Positions 52,336 to 61,174 of a DNA stretch of 64,000 nucleotides are shown here, piece by piece; position 1 is the first letter of the stretch; every line of letters begins with the position of its first letter. This DNA comes from Clostridiales bacterium (lineage in GTDB: Bacteria; Bacillota; Clostridia; Lachnospirales; Lachnospiraceae). The stretch lies in the NCBI GenBank assembly GCA_018365455.1, contig JAGZJZ010000005.1:124001-188000 (forward strand), read 5' to 3'. Under the pieces are notes generated by a model. That model was not told the origin of the DNA. It made no database searches and worked only from the letters and a program-made list of their open reading frames with translations. Made by a program: the position numbers and the translations under genes.

Positions 52336-54778
52336 AAGTCTCCAGCACGGTATTATTGAAACGACCGATGGGAGATATATTCGGATTCTTGAAATTGAGC
52401 CGATTAACTTTATGCTGCGTTCCGGAGAAGAACAATTTAATATCATATCGTCTTTTGCCAGCTGGTTGAAAATTTCTCCTATGCGGCTTCAGTTTAAGAG
52501 TATGACAAGAAAGGCAGACTCAGATAAACACATTGCCATGATCCATGAAGAACTGGAAATAGAGGAAAGTGAAGAATGCCGACATCTTGGAGACGGCTAT
52601 ATCCGCCTGATTAAGGAGGTGGGAAGTAGAGAGGCGCTTACAAGGCGCTTCTTTTTGATTTTCCAGTATGAAGAGATTCGTCGTGGGGATGGGGATGATT
52701 TTTCCCAGATTTATGGCATGATGCAGACAGCGGAGCAGAATGCCCGCGCTTATTTCCTGCAGTGCGGGAATACGATTCTCCAACAGAAAGACCCGGATGA
52801 GGCAACTGCGGAGATTTTATATATGTTTTTTAACCGCCGGTCCTGTGTGGATGAGCCGTTTTCGTCCCGTGTGAACCGTGTGGTCGTGGATACGATGGCG
52901 GCGAAAGACAAGGTCATTGGCGTGGATCCTATCCCGCAGATTCGCATGGCGCACTTTCTGTCGCCGCGTGGAATTGACTTGACCCACTATAACTATGTCG
53001 TGATGGATGGGCTTTATTATTCCTTCTTGTTCATAAAAGGGAATGGTTATCCGGGTATGGTGCGGGCAGGATGGATGTCGGCCCTTATCAATGCCGGGGA
53101 CGGGATTGACATAGATATACAGCTGAGGCGTGAGAACCGAAGCAAGACCATTGACAAGGTGGCGCAGCGCATCCGACTTAACAGAACAAAGCTGAAAAGT
53201 ATGCAGGATACCAGTACCGACTATGAGGAATTGACCAATTTCATACAGGCAGGCTACTTTATCAAGAACGGAATTGCCAATAACAATGAGGATCTGTTCT
53301 ATATGTCTGTGTTCATCACAGTTTCCGCCAAAGGCTATGAGGAACTGATGTGGCGTAAGCAGCAGATCGTGGATATGTTAAAATCCATGGATATGTACGT
53401 AAGTGATTGTAGATTTCAGCAGGAAGCGGCACTTCGCTCCGTGATGCCGTTTTTGAAGATTGAACCATCACTGGAAAAGAAGTCGAGACGGAATGTGCTG
53501 ACCAGCGGCGCCGCATCTGCTTATATGTTTACTTCTTTTGAAATGTCGGACGATACGGGTGTGTTGCTCGGTATCAACCGGCACAATAATTCACTGTGTA
53601 TCGTGGATCTGTTTAATACGAAGAAAAACAAGAACGCCAACCTGAACCTCTTAGGTACCAGCGGCGCAGGCAAGACCTTTACCATGCAGCTTCTGGCGCT
53701 CCGCATGAGAATGAGAGGAATCCAGTGTTTTATCCTGGCTCCAATCAAGGGGCATGAATTCCGCAGGGCCTGCAAGAAAATTGGCGGTGAGTTCATTAAG
53801 ATCGCCCCTGGTTCTCCGCACTGTATCAATATTATGGAGATCCGGCATACCATCTCACCGGAGATGGAATTGATAGATGAGATTGATTACAGCGAAATGG
53901 ATTCTATGCTGGCTCGTAAGATTCAGCAGCTGATGACTTTCTTCTCACTCTTGATACCGGATATGTCCAATGAGGAGGAGCAGATGTTGGACGAGGCTTT
54001 GATTCAGACCTATGCGAAGTTCGGCATTACTCATGACAATGATTCACTGTATATAGACCGCAGCGTATCTCCGCCAAAGATGAAGAAAATGCCGATTATC
54101 GGGGATCTCCACAAGGAACTGTTGGAGAACCCGATGACAAAGCGCATTGCCATTATCATCAGCCGATTCGTGACAGGCTCAGCCCAGAGTTTCAACCAGC
54201 AGACAAACGTGGATCTCAGTAATAAGTATATCGTGCTTGACCTTTCAGAATTGAAAGGCAAATTACTTCCGGTCGGGATGTTTATTGCATTGGATTACGT
54301 CTGGGATACGGTCAAGGCAGACCGTACCAAAAAGAAAGCCATAATGATTGATGAAATATGGCAGCTGATTGGCGCCAGTTCCAATCGGATGGCGGCAGAG
54401 TTCTGTCTAACCATCTTTAAAACCATAAGAGGGTTCGGAGGAGCAGCCGTCTCTGCGACACAGGATTTATCTGACTTCTTTGGGCTTGAGGACGGCAAGT
54501 ATGGACGTGCAATCATCAATAACAGTAAGAACAAGATTATTTTGAATCTGGAGCCGGATGAGGCCAAGTATGTACAGGAAGTGCTGAAGCTGACAAAAAC
54601 AGAGATCCGTTCTGTTACCCGGTTTGAACGGGGTGAAGCGCTGGTCTGCTCCAACAATAACAAAGTTCCTGTTGTAATCAAAGCTTTCAAAGAGGAGCAG
54701 GAAATGATTACGACTGACCGGGCTGAGTTGGAAGCGTTGCTTAAGGAACGCCAGCAGGAGCAAACGCATTCTGCGTAG
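52232..54778 (+). CDS. VirB4-type conjugation ATPase
   Basis: An 848-residue ATPase that powers the type IV channel. Walker A is LLGTSGAGKTFTMQ near residue 473; Walker B is AIMIDEIWQLIG near 703. The N-terminal 350 residues form the VirB4 N-domain. The start codon at 52232 has GGGTGGGATACAGAT before it. The first 35 residues are Lys-rich and come from the overlap with the previous gene. Confidence 0.93.
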   Translation: MIQNSSEKRKKAAKQRKKAKKPEKLEFVQDFIPVKSLQHGIIETTDGRYIRILEIEPINFMLRSGEEQFNIISSFASWLKISPMRLQFKSMTRKADSDKHIAMIHEELEIEESEECRHLGDGYIRLIKEVGSREALTRRFFLIFQYEEIRRGDGDDFSQIYGMMQTAEQNARAYFLQCGNTILQQKDPDEATAEILYMFFNRRSCVDEPFSSRVNRVVVDTMAAKDKVIGVDPIPQIRMAHFLSPRGIDLTHYNYVVMDGLYYSFLFIKGNGYPGMVRAGWMSALINAGDGIDIDIQLRRENRSKTIDKVAQRIRLNRTKLKSMQDTSTDYEELTNFIQAGYFIKNGIANNNEDLFYMSVFITVSAKGYEELMWRKQQIVDMLKSMDMYVSDCRFQQEAALRSVMPFLKIEPSLEKKSRRNVLTSGAASAYMFTSFEMSDDTGVLLGINRHNNSLCIVDLFNTKKNKNANLNLLGTSGAGKTFTMQLLALRMRMRGIQCFILAPIKGHEFRRACKKIGGEFIKIAPGSPHCINIMEIRHTISPEMELIDEIDYSEMDSMLARKIQQLMTFFSLLIPDMSNEEEQMLDEALIQTYAKFGITHDNDSLYIDRSVSPPKMKKMPIIGDLHKELLENPMTKRIAIIISRFVTGSAQSFNQQTNVDLSNKYIVLDLSELKGKLLPVGMFIALDYVWDTVKADRTKKKAIMIDEIWQLIGASSNRMAAEFCLTIFKTIRGFGGAAVSATQDLSDFFGLEDGKYGRAIINNSKNKIILNLEPDEAKYVQEVLKLTKTEIRSVTRFERGEALVCSNNNKVPVVIKAFKEEQEMITTDRAELEALLKERQQEQTHSA

Positions 54779-54823
54779 AATACGCATTTTAAGGAAAATA
54801 CTCACAAAAAGGAGGTGTTGCCT

Positions 54824-55375
54824 ATGTTGCTGCAAGATGAGCAGTATGTTGTAAAATGGCTCTCACAGTACGGAGCCTTGCCGAAAACTCAGATTACACG
54901 AATGCTGCAAAAGCCAGCCCAGACCGCAGATAAAATCCTGCGGAACCTGAAGAAGCAGATGCGGATTGCGGATGTGTCGAGCGGCTATTATATTGGGCTG
55001 GATGCAATGGATAAACCGGATCAGAGAACGATTCTTGCCGTATGGGTTCTTTTGAAATTCATTGATTATGTAGACCCGATGGCACATTATCCGGCGGTTT
55101 ATCCATCTCAGCTTTTTTTCTTAAAGGAGAATACCGGTTACGAAATCGTGGTGTTATACGAAGGTGAGCAGAACCTTTTGAAACTGCTCCAGCCTCAGGA
55201 GGATTTGAAGTATATTATCGTTCTTCCCCGTATTTCTATGGCATATGGGATGCGGCTTCCTCACGCTCCCTGCCTGTTTGCGACAGTGGACTTTCAGGGG
55301 GACGAGGAGCCGGGGGTTACTTTCTATTCAGAGGAGGCAGTGAGCGATGACGAAATTTCTGGACACGTTGGATAA
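54824..55375 (+). CDS. winged-helix protein of the element (DUF5697-like)
   Basis: A 183-residue protein. The first 60 residues (YVVKWLSQYGALPKTQITRML) look like a winged helix. The rest is an alpha-beta domain that contains YEIVVLYEGEQNLL and KYIIVLPRI, like a nuclease or ATP-binding fold, without a readable active site. The layout resembles DUF5697-type proteins of gut Firmicutes elements. ATG follows AAAGGAGG by 8 bases. Its end overlaps the next gene by 29 bases. Confidence 0.6.
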   Translation: MLLQDEQYVVKWLSQYGALPKTQITRMLQKPAQTADKILRNLKKQMRIADVSSGYYIGLDAMDKPDQRTILAVWVLLKFIDYVDPMAHYPAVYPSQLFFLKENTGYEIVVLYEGEQNLLKLLQPQEDLKYIIVLPRISMAYGMRLPHAPCLFATVDFQGDEEPGVTFYSEEAVSDDEISGHVG

Positions 55376-56018
55376 GATTGGGAGATTGGATAAGAAATTG
55401 CAGGAGCAGCTTGCTTCTGTACAATGGTTTTGTGAAAACGGGAGTATCTATGAAGCTTATCTGCATTCTCTTAATCTGGAAGAAACGGCGGAGCGGCTGG
55501 TGCTTCTGACGCGGGTGCTTCCCGCGTATACCGGCGTGCGGAATGCAAAGCTTGAGGTGGAGCACCGGATAAAGGATTGTATTCCCGTAGAAATTGGTTT
55601 TACAGAGGAGCGTTGGTTTTGCCTTCGCATCCCAGCATTGCTCCCAAAGAAGGCGGGCGGGTCAGCGGATTATATCCGCTCTTTCTTATATCCTGCCATG
55701 CGAGCCTTTTTTGAAAAGCGACCGCCTGTGCGGTATCAGGATTGTGTTCTGATTTACCGTCATGTATATGACAGAGCCAGACCCGAAAGAAAAATGCGGG
55801 ATCATGATAACATTGAAATCAACATGGTTTCAGATATTGTTGCCATGTATGTGATGCCGGACGACAGTCCGGCGGTATGCTCTCACTATTACTGTAGCAC
55901 AGCAGGACAGGAGGAACGGACGGAGGTATATGTGGTGCCGAAGAAAGAATTTCCTATATGGCTGGCTATGGAAAACGCAATGCCGGATGAGGGGGTGGAA
56001 CTCTATGAAAAAAGGTAA
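55347..56018 (+). CDS. unknown element protein with RusA-like acidic motif (DUF6100-like)
   Basis: A 223-residue protein. Near residues 151-173 it has RDHDN (Asp152, Asp154), Asp163 and PDDS (Asp172, Asp173). This spacing matches the RusA Holliday-junction resolvase core, DxDN followed about 20 residues later by DD. The family is otherwise unknown to me (probably DUF6100). It lies in the transfer operon, coupled to the genes on both sides. If it cleaves branched DNA, it could process element DNA before transfer. Confidence 0.55.
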   Translation: MTKFLDTLDKIGRLDKKLQEQLASVQWFCENGSIYEAYLHSLNLEETAERLVLLTRVLPAYTGVRNAKLEVEHRIKDCIPVEIGFTEERWFCLRIPALLPKKAGGSADYIRSFLYPAMRAFFEKRPPVRYQDCVLIYRHVYDRARPERKMRDHDNIEINMVSDIVAMYVMPDDSPAVCSHYYCSTAGQEERTEVYVVPKKEFPIWLAMENAMPDEGVELYEKR

Positions 56019-56181
56019 ATTGAGCCGTAAAAACCTATGTAAAAACGGAATTTTTTTGGACAAGAAAAATTACATATATTCCAAAAGGAGCAAAAAGCCC
56101 AGTAGAGCAGCGATTTGGGGACGTATTTACGCTGGAAATTCCGACAAAGAGAGCAGTCATGTTGTCGGAAAATGCTTATGA
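56005..56181 (+). CDS. small basic ORF between transfer genes
   Basis: A 58-residue Lys/Arg-rich frame beginning MKKGKLSRKNL. It has GGTGG 6 bases before ATG, overlaps the end of the previous gene by 14 bases and ends 15 bases before the next. Position and ribosome site favour a real small gene. There is no homology that I can name, and chance is possible. Confidence 0.35.
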   Translation: MKKGKLSRKNLCKNGIFLDKKNYIYSKRSKKPSRAAIWGRIYAGNSDKESSHVVGKCL

Positions 56182-56196
56182 GCGGAGGTGAGTGCT

Positions 56197-57351
56197 ATGG
56201 TGCATTTTCGCCCGGGCAGTCAGGTCTGGCAGCTCGTCATGCTTCTCTCATTTTTGGGAGAGTTCCCATTTCATAGCCTTTCCCTGCTTGGGAGTGAGCG
56301 GGTCTATAAGGCTCTCGTTTCCAGGCTGACTACGCTTCAGACGATTCGCAACTATCATTCCTGTGATGAAATCACCTGCCGCCTGCTGACCATATCTGGA
56401 AAAGGGGCAGGAAAAAGCATCCGGCTCTATAAGGGTGCACTTCCCATACTGGAATGGCTTTATCCGGGTGTGTATGAATATTATATGGACTCATTCTGGA
56501 AACATCGTTTTCCGGGTGATGCCTCGCACCGGGATAGGAATCATCGTGTTTCAGAGGGTGCGGCAATGTGTATGAAAGCCGGTATGGAGGCAAGACCTTA
56601 TCTTCTCCCCAGACTTCAGAACCGGGAGATGCTGCAGGTTATACCTGACAAGCCCTGTTTTTATCTGGCAAAGGATATGAAAAAAGTCGGAGAGACAGAG
56701 ATGAACAAGACGATGTTCACCCGTATGGCCGGCGCAATATTTTCTTCCAGCAATTGTTATGCTGTTTATAATACAAGGGATGCCGTAATGAAGTGGAGCG
56801 GCATGGGTGAGTTTAAAGCTCTCCACAGCCTGATCGAGCTTACAAGACTGAATGCCGGTATTTCTGAGGTAGACTCAGCGATACTATTTGGCCGGTCTGG
56901 AGAGATAGCCCTGCGGACACTGTTAGAATCAGACAAAACCAGGCGGTTGGAGTTTCGTTTCGATTCCATTTACCGCCATATCCATTTTATCCCAATGAAC
57001 GGGGATGGCATCCGGCAGCTGCGTCTCTTTTCTGTACCAGACTGGAAAGCGCAGCTCCTTGAACTTTTATTTGAGCCTGAGGTCAGATCCTACGATCGAG
57101 GGCTTTTTGAATATGACGCCTGTGTGGACGACGTAAATATCTTATCGCATCTGGACGGGGACATTGCAAGACTCATTCGTTTTCGGGAAGCAATTGAAAA
57201 CCGAACCGGACAGTTTGAGGTTCTATGTTTTCCCCATCAGACGCACTTCCTCCGGGAATACTTGGGCGGGCTTGCCAGCATCAAAACCATCGGAATGGAC
57301 TCGGTGGAAGAGGAGCTTTGCCCAGAAAGGAGGAATTTGCTTGAAAGATAA
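56197..57351 (+). CDS. unknown element protein with N-terminal winged-helix-like region
   Basis: A 384-residue protein. The first 60 residues resemble a winged helix (QLVMLLSFLGEFPFHSL, ERVYKALVSRL), as in replication-relaxation proteins. A central alpha-beta part (about 160-340) follows, with TRRLEFRFDSIYRHIHFIP. No catalytic motif is evident. It lies directly upstream of the coupling ATPase and overlaps it by 11 bases, a place often taken by relaxosome accessory proteins. ATG at 56197 has GGAGG 8 bases upstream. Confidence 0.5.
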   Translation: MVHFRPGSQVWQLVMLLSFLGEFPFHSLSLLGSERVYKALVSRLTTLQTIRNYHSCDEITCRLLTISGKGAGKSIRLYKGALPILEWLYPGVYEYYMDSFWKHRFPGDASHRDRNHRVSEGAAMCMKAGMEARPYLLPRLQNREMLQVIPDKPCFYLAKDMKKVGETEMNKTMFTRMAGAIFSSSNCYAVYNTRDAVMKWSGMGEFKALHSLIELTRLNAGISEVDSAILFGRSGEIALRTLLESDKTRRLEFRFDSIYRHIHFIPMNGDGIRQLRLFSVPDWKAQLLELLFEPEVRSYDRGLFEYDACVDDVNILSHLDGDIARLIRFREAIENRTGQFEVLCFPHQTHFLREYLGGLASIKTIGMDSVEEELCPERRNLLER

Positions 57352-59203
57352 AAAAAGAACGGCTGCCATTGTGGCGGCCATCATACTGGGATGCGCAGCG
57401 TTTTTATATCTTGGTGGAATGCTTGGCCAGTTGTTTACAAACTACGCAGCATGGATGCAGGCAGACGGGCTTGCAGGCGAGGCCGCCATGAAACCGGTCA
57501 GCTGGAATCCTGCGGTCTGTTTCCCAATGGCGTTTACCCCAGACGGGCTGAAAGGTATGCTTGGAACCCTGATCCTTGGCGGAGGGATTTTTGCTTACAT
57601 CAAGCTTCACGATAAGTTTGATGGAAAAAGCTATGACCCCAGAGGCTTCACCAAAAGCAAGTCAGGGATCTATGGAACCGCCTCATGGATGGAAGAAAAA
57701 GAAATGCGTGAGGTACTGGAGGTGTCTTCTGTTGATAAGGCTGAAGGAACGATTCTGGGTGAGTATAAGGGAAAAGCGGTCTGTATGCCAAAAGACACCA
57801 GACTCAATCGACACATCGCCATATTTGGTGCGTCGGGCACCATGAAATCCCGGGCAATCATCCGGAATTCACTGTTTCAGGCACTAAAGCGTGGCGAATC
57901 CGTGATTATCACAGACAGTAAAGCCGAACTGTATGCAGACACAGCAGAAATGTACCGGCAGGCAGGCTATGAGGTGAAGATTTACAATCTCGTCACACCT
58001 GAGCATGGAGATTCGTGGAACTGTATGTCAGACTTAAACGGTGATACCCTAATGGCACAAGTGCTGACCAATGTTATTATCGGCAATACCAGTTCTGGTA
58101 AAGGAGATCACTTTTGGGATAACGGAGAGGGCAATCTTTTAAAGGCTCTGATTCTTCTGGTAGACCAGGATAGAACCCGAAGTCCGGACATGAAGCACCT
58201 TACTGCAGTATACCAGCTTCTGACTCAGAACAGTGAGCGACAGCTGACAGCCATGTTCGATAAGCTTCCCTTTGACCATCCGGCGAGGGCGCCTTTTAAT
58301 CTGTTTGCCCAGTCCAGCGATACTGTAAAATCAGGAATTATTTTAGGTCTCGGCACGCGGCTGCAAGTGCTGCAAAACCAGGCAGTGCAACGGATTACAA
58401 GTCAGTCTGACATTGATCTGACCTCTCCTGCCAGACACAGATGCGCATATTATATTATCCTGAGCGATCAAGATGCCACCATGGCATTCCTGTCATCGCT
58501 CTTTTTTTCGTTCATGTTTATTAAATTAACTCGCTATGCAGACAGCCGGCCAAACGGCCGTTGCGATGTGCCCGTAAATTTGATCTTGGATGAGTTTAAC
58601 AACGTGGGCCGCATCGGTGGTGCAGAGGACGGATCAGATTTTGCCCGTTCTCTTTCGGTGGTGCGTTCCAGAGACATCCGTGTGATGCTGGCAGTGCAGA
58701 GCCTGGGTCAGTTACAGAACCGGTATCCAAATAATCTGTGGGCCGAAATCATCGGCAACTGCGACATCCAGCTGATGCTTGGATGTACGGATGAGGTTAC
58801 GGCTGAGTATATCTCAGCAAGATCTGGAGATATGTCCGTGCAGGTAAATTCTACTATGACGGTGAGGCAAACCATTGCAGTCGCTCAGGTCATACCCCAG
58901 TACCGTCATACTGAGGGTCAGGGACGAAGGCGGCTCCTGACTCCGGATGAGGTCCTACGGCTTCCAAACGAAGAAATGCTCTGCGTCATACGAGGCTGCA
59001 ATCTCTTGAAGCTTGAAAAACTGGATTTTACAAAACATCCCATGTCAAGACAGATTGTGAGAGCATCCATCATGGATTACCAGCCAGCAACAATATTTAC
59101 TGCACCGATACTTAGTGAACCAGTTCCAGTAGCAGAGCCGGAGAAAAAGCCGGCACGTAAAAAAAGCCTTTACAGCTCGGCAAAACCGCCGGCTGAATTT
59201 TAA
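57341..59203 (+). CDS. VirD4/TraG-type coupling protein
   Basis: A 620-residue ATPase that brings the relaxosome to the channel. Two N-terminal membrane helices (about 8-30 and 65-85) precede the cytosolic ATPase with an atypical Walker A, GASGTMKS (near 162), and Walker B NLILDEFNNVG (near 415). The start is TTG at 57341, with AGGAGG 7 bases before it. It is translationally coupled to the gene before it. Confidence 0.92.
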   Translation: MKDKKRTAAIVAAIILGCAAFLYLGGMLGQLFTNYAAWMQADGLAGEAAMKPVSWNPAVCFPMAFTPDGLKGMLGTLILGGGIFAYIKLHDKFDGKSYDPRGFTKSKSGIYGTASWMEEKEMREVLEVSSVDKAEGTILGEYKGKAVCMPKDTRLNRHIAIFGASGTMKSRAIIRNSLFQALKRGESVIITDSKAELYADTAEMYRQAGYEVKIYNLVTPEHGDSWNCMSDLNGDTLMAQVLTNVIIGNTSSGKGDHFWDNGEGNLLKALILLVDQDRTRSPDMKHLTAVYQLLTQNSERQLTAMFDKLPFDHPARAPFNLFAQSSDTVKSGIILGLGTRLQVLQNQAVQRITSQSDIDLTSPARHRCAYYIILSDQDATMAFLSSLFFSFMFIKLTRYADSRPNGRCDVPVNLILDEFNNVGRIGGAEDGSDFARSLSVVRSRDIRVMLAVQSLGQLQNRYPNNLWAEIIGNCDIQLMLGCTDEVTAEYISARSGDMSVQVNSTMTVRQTIAVAQVIPQYRHTEGQGRRRLLTPDEVLRLPNEEMLCVIRGCNLLKLEKLDFTKHPMSRQIVRASIMDYQPATIFTAPILSEPVPVAEPEKKPARKKSLYSSAKPPAEF

Positions 59204-59223
59204 ATTTACAGGAGGTACTAATT

Positions 59224-60636
59224 ATGGCAACAAAAAAACAAGAAAAGCTTTCCGGTGAGGAAATTCTGCAGGAAACAACCCCTCAGACTGATGGGAATCC
59301 GGAGCTTGAGGAGCTGTCCCAGCCTGAAGACGACTCCCCGGATCCGGAGCTGTCCCAGACTGATACAGAGGATTCCCTGGAGAGAGTCTCTTCAGAGGAA
59401 TTCAGAGATTCAGATTCTGAAGGTGAAATTCGCCCTCAGACTGATATGGAAATGGCTGATGGGAAGCCGCCTTCGGAGCCGGAAGAGAAAATATCTTCCC
59501 AGACCGATGCAGATTCTCCCAGAGATGATATCTCTTCAGAAAACGCGTTAGGCGAAGAGCCCTCTCAGGAGGACGTTTCTCAGACTGAGCCGGAAAAGGT
59601 GAAAAAGCCCCGCGGGCGTAAGAAGACTAAGGAAAATACATCTCAGTCTGACACAGAAGCAAATCCCGAGGGAAAAAATATCGCCGACGGCGTCGAGGAG
59701 GCGCCTAAGCCAAGAAAAAGGCGTGTATCTGTCAGACCGACAACACCGGTGCTGACAATTGATGACCAGCTCAGCGTCGAGACGGATGCTGAAAAAGCCA
59801 AAAATGATTTGCTGGATCTGCTGGAATCCCAGAAAACCGGGCGCATTCTGACTGGAACCATTCAGGGCGTAGAGCGTCCCGAGGACAACCCATCCCGTTC
59901 TTTCGCAGTCATTTACCACGGTGAGTTCAAAGTCATCATTCCTGCAGAGGAAGCGGTAGAACCGCCAGCGGATTATCGTGGAAGGCTTCCGGAGGACGTG
60001 CTGCATTACATGCTTACTAAGCGTCTGGGTGCGGAGGTGGATTATATCGTCAAAGGAATTGATCCGTCATCCGGCATTGCGGCAGCGAGTCGTCTGGAGG
60101 CGATGAAGGCAAAACGCAAGCAGTATTATCTGGGTACAGACAGGGATGGGAACAATCTGCTTTACTCAGGTGTGTGTGCAGAAGCCAGAATCGTATCAGT
60201 GATTCGTGCCGGCATTTTCGTGGATCTCTTCGGGCTGGAGATTTACATTCCACTCAGGGAACTCAGTTACCAGAGATGGATGGACGCAGCAGCGCATTTC
60301 CAGCCCGGGCAACGTATCCTGGTAAAAGTGCTTGAGGTGGACCGCAGTGATCGGAACCATGTCAAGGCAACAGCCTCGGTCAAGCAGTCTGGGGAAAACC
60401 CGTATGAGAAAGCACTGCGCAGATATTCCGTCGGCAACCGCTATGTGGGTACAGTCAGTATGGTGGATACCAACGGTGTGTTTGTGGCATTGGATGGCGG
60501 TATCGACTGTTTGTGCAGTTATCCCAAGCGTGGCCGTCCGCCCAGAGGTTCGAGAGTGACCGTCAGAATTTTGGGAATCAACCATGACTCCAACAGGATT
60601 TGGGGCGCCATCACACATATCGCTGCCCCCAGATAA
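59224..60636 (+). CDS. S1-domain protein with acidic SQTD-rich N-terminus
   Basis: A 470-residue protein. The first 150 residues are acidic and low-complexity with repeated SQTD/SQTE motifs. A basic AT-hook-like patch (KKPRGRKKTKEN and PKPRKRRVS) follows. Residues about 190-300 are a mixed domain; about 313-385 and 404-466 are two S1-type OB folds (VSVIRAGIFVDLFGLEIYIPL and GTVSMVDTNGVFVALDG). This suggests RNA or single-strand nucleic acid binding. AGGAGGTACTAATT precedes ATG. A role in transfer is inferred from its place after virD4. Confidence 0.75.
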   Translation: MATKKQEKLSGEEILQETTPQTDGNPELEELSQPEDDSPDPELSQTDTEDSLERVSSEEFRDSDSEGEIRPQTDMEMADGKPPSEPEEKISSQTDADSPRDDISSENALGEEPSQEDVSQTEPEKVKKPRGRKKTKENTSQSDTEANPEGKNIADGVEEAPKPRKRRVSVRPTTPVLTIDDQLSVETDAEKAKNDLLDLLESQKTGRILTGTIQGVERPEDNPSRSFAVIYHGEFKVIIPAEEAVEPPADYRGRLPEDVLHYMLTKRLGAEVDYIVKGIDPSSGIAAASRLEAMKAKRKQYYLGTDRDGNNLLYSGVCAEARIVSVIRAGIFVDLFGLEIYIPLRELSYQRWMDAAAHFQPGQRILVKVLEVDRSDRNHVKATASVKQSGENPYEKALRRYSVGNRYVGTVSMVDTNGVFVALDGGIDCLCSYPKRGRPPRGSRVTVRILGINHDSNRIWGAITHIAAPR

Positions 60637-60672
60637 TATATGAAACTCAATCTGAGAGAAAGGAGGAAATCC

Positions 60673-61086
60673 ATGAACCATTGTGATCTCAGCCAGTCTG
60701 AGCAGAGGAAGCGCAAAGAGATTGCCGAGCATACACGAAAGATGATCCTGTCTGAACTGGAAATCGAAAGTCAGGACGAAATATCCCTGATGGCAGGATA
60801 CCGGGATTATTATCTGCAGATTTCGTTTTCCGAGCTTCATCCACTTTTGGTATTCTGCCTGGCCAAGGCACTTGAAAAGCCGAGCACCGCCAGACAGAGA
60901 CAGATGACAAACGAACTGAATCTGCACAGTATTCTCGGCAGCCATGCCATCAATGATGAGGTCGGCTGCTATTCTTACCGTGCAACTCAGTGGCTTGATG
61001 CAGAACTGGATGCGCCGCGTTTTTTTGAAATACTTGACCGGTGCGTTGATGAGGCGGACCGTGGATATGTAAAATTAACAGCATAA
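60673..61086 (+). CDS. small acidic protein, possible YbjN/CesT-like chaperone fold
   Basis: A 137-residue acidic protein. The C-terminal half (HSILGSHAIND, GCYSYRATQWLDAELDAPRFFEIL) has the N-x-x-x-G and YR patterns seen in YbjN and type III chaperone-like folds, though the match is weak. ATG at 60673 has AAAGGAGGAAATCC upstream. It ends the run of genes before a strong terminator and the adhesin gene. No function assigned. Confidence 0.5.
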   Translation: MNHCDLSQSEQRKRKEIAEHTRKMILSELEIESQDEISLMAGYRDYYLQISFSELHPLLVFCLAKALEKPSTARQRQMTNELNLHSILGSHAINDEVGCYSYRATQWLDAELDAPRFFEILDRCVDEADRGYVKLTA

Positions 61087-61102
61087 TCAGTATAGAGGCA
61101 GG

Positions 61103-61131
61103 AACCCCGGTTTAATTTCCGGGGTTTTTAT
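61103..61131 (+). terminator. terminator of the transfer operon segment
   Basis: AACCCCGG (61103-61110) pairs with CCGGGGTT (61119-61126), followed by TTT-ATT. Confidence 0.9.
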
Positions 61132-61174
61132 TCTGTCATGCTACGAATTAATTATTAAAATCAGGAGGAAACGT

